This document shows, piece by piece, positions 8,229 to 11,593 of a DNA stretch of 11,593 nucleotides. The translations under genes were made by a program, and so were the position numbers. Source of the stretch: Phycisphaeraceae bacterium (lineage in GTDB: Bacteria > Planctomycetota > Phycisphaerae > Phycisphaerales > Phycisphaeraceae); NCBI GenBank assembly GCA_020850375.1, contig JADZET010000336.1, positions 1 through 11,593 on the forward strand, written 5' to 3'. Positions within the stretch are counted from its first letter, which is position 1. The number at the start of each line of letters is the position of its first letter. Below the pieces are notes generated by a model that was given only the letters and a program-made list of their open reading frames with translations, searched no databases and was not told the origin of the DNA.

Positions 8229-10124
8229 CTACTGCAGCGGCGCCATGGGTCGCTTGGCGGCCGACCGCTCCTTGGCCACGACATCGAATACGTCGTCGAG
8301 GGTGCGTCCGTTCATGAGGATGCCAGGCACAGACGTCGCCACGGTGACGTTGTTGTTCGTGAGGTATTTGCGGGTCAGGGGGTAGACCCACTTCTGGTCG
8401 GACCAGCTCTCGCCCGTGGGGGGGCGCAGACACAGCATCACCTCGCCGCGGATGTCGTCGGGGACGCACGACCACCTCAGGGGCAGGACGTCATAAGCGG
8501 TGTTCATCATGATGATGTTGTCATCGAACCAGACCGAATCCTTGGCGGGCTGTCCCTCGAGGTAGACGCGGACGCCTCTTGCCTTGAGCTGCTGGACGAA
8601 CTCGTAGTTGGGGTGGTCCTTGGTCGTGCCGGTGGCCATGTCCAGGGCAACGCTCATGCCGGCGTCGACGGCGGGCTGGACGCTCTCCCAGGCGAGTTTG
8701 AGCCAGCCGGCGCGGTCGCCGGCCTCATAGAGCTTGACGAAGTTCTCGGAGGCTCTGGGGGTGCCGAAATAAGCGATGACCTCGATGGGATCGCCGGCGT
8801 CGGCGTGCTTCTGGATCTCGGCCTTCCAGGCGGAGACGAAGTCGCGTTCGAGCCAGGTCAGGCCCGCGCGGCGTGCGTAGAGGCGCTGGTCGAGCTGCAT
8901 GACCTCATCGGCCAGGGTGCCGAAAGGGTTGTGCAGGACGAAGCGTCGGACGCCGTACTGGAGGTGGGGCTCGATGTTGCGTTTGATATATCCGGCCCAG
9001 CCCTCGTCGTGGATCCTCAGGCCGCGGCTGATGTTCCGCTCGGCGGGATTGTTGCCGGACCAGCCGATGGTCATCCAGGCCACGATTCGGCCGGGCGTCG
9101 GGCGATAGGGCGTCAACAGATCGGGCGCCCTGGCCGGATAGGCGCCGACAACCCCCCCACCGCCGGAACCCCCGGAGGTCGTTCCGGAGGTGCTTGATCC
9201 GCTGGGGCTGGAGGAACTGGAACTGCCGGAGCTCGAGTCTGAGCCGCCGACGACGGTGACGCCGCCGGGGGTCGATCCGTTGGAGGTTGAGGATCCGCTG
9301 GACTCGTTGGAGTGCTCGTTGCGGCCGCGATCGATGGCGGTGGGGTCGTCGACGACCGGTGCGTTGCCCGTGACGATCGAGGTGGTGCCGGAGCTCTGGC
9401 CATGGGTCACGGCGCCGGAGGAGGCTCCGGTGACGACGTTGACCGAGCCGGAGCTCGATCCGGCGGTGACGACCTTGCCGGCCGGCCGGCCCGTCACGCC
9501 GCCGCCCCCGCCGCCGTAAGAGCCCGAGGCGCTGCCGCCGCCGGAGGAGCCGAGCGAGAAGTTGGCGCTGCCCCCGGAGCCCCCGGAACCGCCGCCGCCG
9601 GAAGAGCCTGACGAACCGGCGATGGTCACGCCGGCGCGCCCACCGGTGACAAGGCCGTTGCCGGAGCGCGAGACGCTCGACGAGACGCCGGAGGAGTAGA
9701 TCGGGCTGGCCGGACGACTGGTGGTGGTCAGGCCGCCGATTGATTGGGGGGCCTGCTGGTCGGCCTCGTCGGTCGAGGGGGCCGTCGTGGGATAGGTTTG
9801 GTCGTCACCGGTCGTCAGGGCGTCGTCGCCGGGCCACGATCCGTCCTCGATCGCGGACGGGTCGAGCTCCTCGGGGCTGAACCAGTCGTCGAGGCTGCCG
9901 GCAAAGCCGTCAACACCGCCCTGGTGCCAGGGCTCGTCGGAAAGAAACTCGTCCGCCGAGGCGTCGGAGGGCTGGGTGTGCAGGGAGTCGCTCGAGGGAT
10001 TGAGCAGCGGGCGGGGCGAGCCGCCGGTCCAGGCTTCCTGCTCCTGCGCGGCGACGGGCCCGGCGGCGGGCACGAGCAGGCAGAGGACGACCAGGCCCCA
10101 AGCGTGTTTCGTTTGAATACGCAT
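8229..10124 (-). CDS. Secreted Ser/Gly-rich protein with probable TIM-barrel domain
   Basis: A 631-residue protein of no family I recognise. Residues 1-26 form a signal peptide with a basic start, a hydrophobic LVVLCLLVPA core and a VAA cleavage site before QEQE. Residues about 27-125 are acidic, with Asp, Glu, Ser, Pro and Thr. Residues about 130-328 are low-complexity Ser/Gly/Thr with recurring VT-G-SSG units. Residues about 345-631 look like a globular (beta/alpha)8 domain: eight short hydrophobic strands near 346-353, 393-399, 447-453, 490-496, 518-523, 535-541, 560-566 and 592-598, separated by helices. D495 and E523 fall at the ends of strands four and five, where glycosidase-type barrels often carry acids. 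A secreted glycan-active or glycan-binding enzyme is therefore plausible, given the polysaccharide locus, but unproven. The ATG at 10124 has a GGGGTGAG Shine-Dalgarno-like sequence just upstream. Confidence 0.85.
   Translation of the reverse strand: MRIQTKHAWGLVVLCLLVPAAGPVAAQEQEAWTGGSPRPLLNPSSDSLHTQPSDASADEFLSDEPWHQGGVDGFAGSLDDWFSPEELDPSAIEDGSWPGDDALTTGDDQTYPTTAPSTDEADQQAPQSIGGLTTTSRPASPIYSSGVSSSVSRSGNGLVTGGRAGVTIAGSSGSSGGGGSGGSGGSANFSLGSSGGGSASGSYGGGGGGVTGRPAGKVVTAGSSSGSVNVVTGASSGAVTHGQSSGTTSIVTGNAPVVDDPTAIDRGRNEHSNESSGSSTSNGSTPGGVTVVGGSDSSSGSSSSSSPSGSSTSGTTSGGSGGGGVVGAYPARAPDLLTPYRPTPGRIVAWMTIGWSGNNPAERNISRGLRIHDEGWAGYIKRNIEPHLQYGVRRFVLHNPFGTLADEVMQLDQRLYARRAGLTWLERDFVSAWKAEIQKHADAGDPIEVIAYFGTPRASENFVKLYEAGDRAGWLKLAWESVQPAVDAGMSVALDMATGTTKDHPNYEFVQQLKARGVRVYLEGQPAKDSVWFDDNIIMMNTAYDVLPLRWSCVPDDIRGEVMLCLRPPTGESWSDQKWVYPLTRKYLTNNNVTVATSVPGILMNGRTLDDVFDVVAKERSAAKRPMAPLQ
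9141..9737 (-). repeat. Ser/Gly/Thr low-complexity repeat region inside the secreted protein
   Basis: This codes for residues about 130-328 of the secreted protein. Imperfect units of the form VT-(V/I)-(A/T)G-x-SSG recur, for example VTIAGSSG, VVTAGSSSG, VVTGASSG, IVTG and VTVVGGSDSSSG, mixed with Gly runs and a Ser run near 298-306. At DNA level the nonamer CCGGAGCTC (plus strand) recurs in at least three copies at matching SSG codons. The region probably forms a flexible extracellular linker or stalk; expansion by slippage or recombination is possible. Confidence 0.75.
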
Positions 10125-10137
10125 GGCTCACCCCATG

Positions 10138-10205
10138 GATCGACGTCCCGGCCTCGGCCTGAGGCGTGCGTCGACGGACGCACCGGCGGTCGGGACGGAT
10201 CGATC
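10138..10205 (-). promoter_or_regulatory. Predicted three-way-junction RNA in the 5' leader of the secreted protein gene
   Basis: On the minus-strand transcript an outer stem P1 pairs GATCGA (10205-10200) with TCGATC (10143-10138) and CGTCCCG (10197-10191) with CGGGACG (10150-10144), a two-base bulge lying between the two helices on the 5' side: 13 pairs in all. Inside are P2, GTGCGTC/GACGCAC with a CGTC loop (10183-10166), and P3, GCCTC/GAGGC with an AGGCC loop (10165-10151). P2, P3 and the 3' strand of P1 abut without unpaired bases; a seven-base linker joins P1 to P2. The element ends 13 bases before the ATG at 10124, just ahead of GGGGTGAG. The pairings are read directly; RNA function is inferred. 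I recognise no known riboswitch class. Confidence 0.5.
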
Positions 10206-10209
10206 AGGA

Positions 10210-10260
10210 CAATCTGACGATTGGCGCCCCATTTCATCCACCCCAACCGGCTGAGGGTGG
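10210..10260 (-). promoter_or_regulatory. Two further small hairpins in the same leader
   Basis: On the minus strand CCACCC (10260-10255) pairs with GGGTGG (10243-10238), and CAATC (10223-10219) pairs with GATTG (10214-10210) around a GTCA loop. Together with the three-way junction they make most of the last 120 bases of the leader foldable. The CACCC within the first arm is also complementary to GGGTG in the putative ribosome binding site (10133-10129), so an alternative masking fold is possible. These short helices could be chance in GC-rich DNA. Confidence 0.25.
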
Positions 10261-10343
10261 TCAGTATTGTTCCCCCGAGGTCTTGCCCATTCCCGTTGAT
10301 CGGCGTGGGCGGGCGGGTCGTTGAAGTTTGCCCAGACGTCATG

Positions 10344-10367
10344 GGCCGACCTGTCCGCAGGTTGGCC
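10344..10367 (-). terminator. Hairpin after the pseudopilin gene (terminator or attenuator candidate)
   Basis: On the minus-strand transcript GGCC-A-ACCTG, a CGGA tetraloop and CAGGT-C-GGCC form a nine-pair stem with one A/C mismatch, about 48 bases after the pseudopilin stop codon. There is no U tract after it, so intrinsic termination would be weak. It may instead protect the 3' end of the pseudopilin message or partly separate it from the secreted-protein gene 290 bases downstream. The fold is observed; the role is uncertain. Confidence 0.3.
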
Positions 10368-10414
10368 GCGGGGGGAAGGTCGGCGGGGGTCCGATCGCCG
10401 GCCCGCGGCGGGGG

Positions 10415-11335
10415 CTAGTAATATTCGACGGGCGTCGCGGCGATGCCGGGCTGCATGAGGTTTCGCACGTCGGCGATGGGGACGTGTCCGGTCTTGAACT
10501 TGAAGAGGGCGTCGAAGTCGCGGTCGCTCTTGCGGGTGATGGTGGCGACGTGGCCGTCGGCGAAGCCGGCGTTGAGCTGGAGCTGCTCCTGCTTTTCGGG
10601 GCGGTCGGCCTGGATGACCTCGTTGTGCCACTGGTTCTCGGTCTCGTAGGGGGGCAGGCTGAGTTCGAGCAGGGAATCGCTGATGACGAGCTTCGCGGCG
10701 GGCTGCTCGATGCGACTGTGTCGGCCGGTGTGCTCGCCTCCCATCCAGAGCAGGCCGTCGCGGATGTCGGACTCGTCGGGCTTGCCGACGTTGGTCGGGT
10801 CCAGGGGGGTGGGTCGGCGGTAGGCGTAGGCGTAGGAGGTTCCGACGGCGAGGTAGAGGTTGGGGTTGGGCTGGCCGGTGAGGTCGGCGCCGGAGAGCAG
10901 GACGTTCAGGTCCGATCGGCCACGGTCGAGGGGGCATTGGGCGCGCTCGGGGTCGCCGAGGTAGGTGTTGAGCGGGCGGTACTGCGACTCGAGGTTGGTG
11001 GCGTTGCTGACGAGTCCGAGGCCCTTTCGGCCGTAGAGGTTCCAGCAGGTCAGGTCGGCCTGCTGGATGGCGCCGCTGTCGTCGGTGTAGGTGGTCTGTC
11101 CGGCGGGGTAGATGTCGCGGTTGTCCTTGAGGTAGAGGTCCATGGCGGTCATGATCTGGCCGAGGTTGGAGGTGCAGACGGAGGCTCGGCCGGCCTTGCG
11201 GGCGCCGGCGATGACGGGGATCAGGACGCCGATCAGCAGCGCCACGATGGTGATGACCACGAGCAGCTCGAGGAGGGTGAAGGCGCGACGACGGATGGCG
11301 GATGAGCGGCATGAGCGGAGACGTTGGCGGGCCAT
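10415..11335 (-). CDS. Type II secretion pseudopilin-like protein with prepilin N-terminal motif
   Basis: A 306-residue protein of the prepilin-type cleavage/methylation class, abundant in planctomycetes and resembling GspG-like pseudopilins. A basic leader of 18 residues ends RRRA, followed by FTLLELLVVITIVALLIG with the conserved glutamate at position +5 (E23); a prepilin peptidase would cut between A18 and F19. The -1 residue is Ala rather than the canonical Gly. After the helix come CTSNLGQIMTAMDLYLKDN, a CPLD motif (C134) and FADGH (258-262), all typical of this class; the His usually nine residues before the DG is missing here (Glu instead). The ATG at 11335 follows AAGGAG with a seven-base spacer. 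It heads the minus-strand block. Its role in a polysaccharide locus is unclear; it may be a stand-alone envelope protein. Confidence 0.88.
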   Translation of the reverse strand: MARQRLRSCRSSAIRRRAFTLLELLVVITIVALLIGVLIPVIAGARKAGRASVCTSNLGQIMTAMDLYLKDNRDIYPAGQTTYTDDSGAIQQADLTCWNLYGRKGLGLVSNATNLESQYRPLNTYLGDPERAQCPLDRGRSDLNVLLSGADLTGQPNPNLYLAVGTSYAYAYRRPTPLDPTNVGKPDESDIRDGLLWMGGEHTGRHSRIEQPAAKLVISDSLLELSLPPYETENQWHNEVIQADRPEKQEQLQLNAGFADGHVATITRKSDRDFDALFKFKTGHVPIADVRNLMQPGIAATPVEYY

Positions 11336-11427
11336 GCGCAGGCTCCTTGGGGGATCGGGAGGGCGTCCGGGGCGGTCATCGCGGCGGGGGTGGGCGGATG
11401 GCGGGCACGGGTCATGCCGCCGAAGTT

Positions 11428-11465
11428 ATCCTACCACGATCCGGGAGGGTCGCCTACCTTTTTTT
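11428..11465 (-). promoter_or_regulatory. Probable promoter of the pseudopilin gene
   Basis: On the minus strand an extended -10 like TGGTAGGAT lies at 11436 down to 11428. About 17 bp upstream of the hexamer is a poor -35 (TAGGCG), and immediately beyond that a run of seven A (11465 down to 11459), in the position of an UP element (about -38 to -44). Such an A run stands out in this GC-rich sequence. Start of transcription near 11421 would give a leader of about 85 bases to the ATG at 11335. Read by eye; not proven. Confidence 0.4.
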
Positions 11466-11593
11466 ACGTGGTGCGGCGGTGGCGGGATCATGGGGGGCGG
11501 GCCAAAAATCCCTGTGCATCGCGCGCGACCCTTTGGCCGATAACTAAGGCCGTGCCCGCCGTCGTGATGGAGCGCGCGTCGGGCAACGCTTCA

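Noticed and set aside
10138..10205. Hammerhead or other self-cleaving ribozyme at the three-way junction
   Set aside because: Neither strand carries the conserved hammerhead core sequences; only the junction topology is shared.
9815..10342. Minus-strand frame starting in the leader of the secreted protein
   Set aside because: It overlaps the signal peptide and acidic region of the real gene in another frame and covers the structured leader; no domain or good ribosome binding site.
10128..11312. 394-codon minus-strand frame overlapping the pseudopilin gene and its downstream gap
   Set aside because: Arg/Pro/His-rich translation in a different frame from the recognised pseudopilin; only its tail lies in non-coding sequence and shows no domain.
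11434..11465. Plus-strand intrinsic terminator (CGATCC-GGGA-GGGTCG followed by seven T)
   Set aside because: The stem is short, contains a G/T pair and is five bases from the T run, and no plus-strand gene ends there; the A/T run is better explained as part of the pseudopilin promoter.
11488..11593. Possible C-terminal end of a further minus-strand gene entering from the right edge (35 codons, ending in TGA at 11488)
   Set aside because: Third-position GC bias holds for the first half but fades in the second, and there is no recognisable motif; too little sequence to call.
11552..11593. Possible start of a plus-strand gene (GTG or ATG) at the right edge
   Set aside because: Only about 14 codons are visible, with no properly spaced ribosome binding site and no recognisable protein sequence.

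Overview
This is a high-GC window with the look of a Planctomycetota chromosome, probably from the Phycisphaerae side. Three things point there: strong G/C preference at third codon positions, a pseudopilin-like protein with an FTLLELLVV N-terminus plus CPxD and FADGH motifs (a large protein class in planctomycetes), and the style of the glycosyltransferases. The lineage is an inference from protein style. No rRNA, tRNA, CRISPR array, insertion sequence or integrase was seen.

The window is a surface- or exo-polysaccharide locus of the Wzx/Wzy type, in three transcription blocks. (1) Minus strand, 1-1430: a GDP-mannose 4,6-dehydratase gene (gmd) followed by a GDP-L-fucose synthase gene (fcl) cut by the window edge; together they would make GDP-L-fucose from GDP-mannose. 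(2) Plus strand, 1675-3812: a family 2 and a family 4 glycosyltransferase, divergent from gmd. The 244-bp gap between the blocks holds a 14-bp perfect palindrome containing a consensus TATAAT on both strands, preceded by an inverted repeat. (3) Minus strand, 11335 down to 3816: pseudopilin-like protein, a secreted Ser/Gly-rich protein with a probable TIM-barrel domain, a Wzy-like polymerase, a Wzx-like flippase and a second GT4 glycosyltransferase. Blocks 2 and 3 converge with three bases between stop codons.

Likely division of labour: Gmd and Fcl supply fucose donor; the three glycosyltransferases extend a lipid-linked repeat unit at the cytoplasmic face; Wzx flips it; Wzy joins repeats outside. 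The initiating sugar-phosphate transferase and Wza/Wzc-type export proteins are not in the window. The secreted protein and the pseudopilin are the unusual members and are not part of a standard Wzx/Wzy set.

The points most worth checking are: (a) the Ser/Gly-rich secreted protein with an unassigned eight-strand barrel-like domain; (b) a predicted three-way-junction RNA just upstream of its ribosome binding site; (c) a Lys-to-Gln change in the YxxxK motif of the dehydratase; (d) the symmetric TATAAT palindrome between the divergent blocks. RNA folds, promoters and the barrel assignment were read by eye without alignment, folding or database search.
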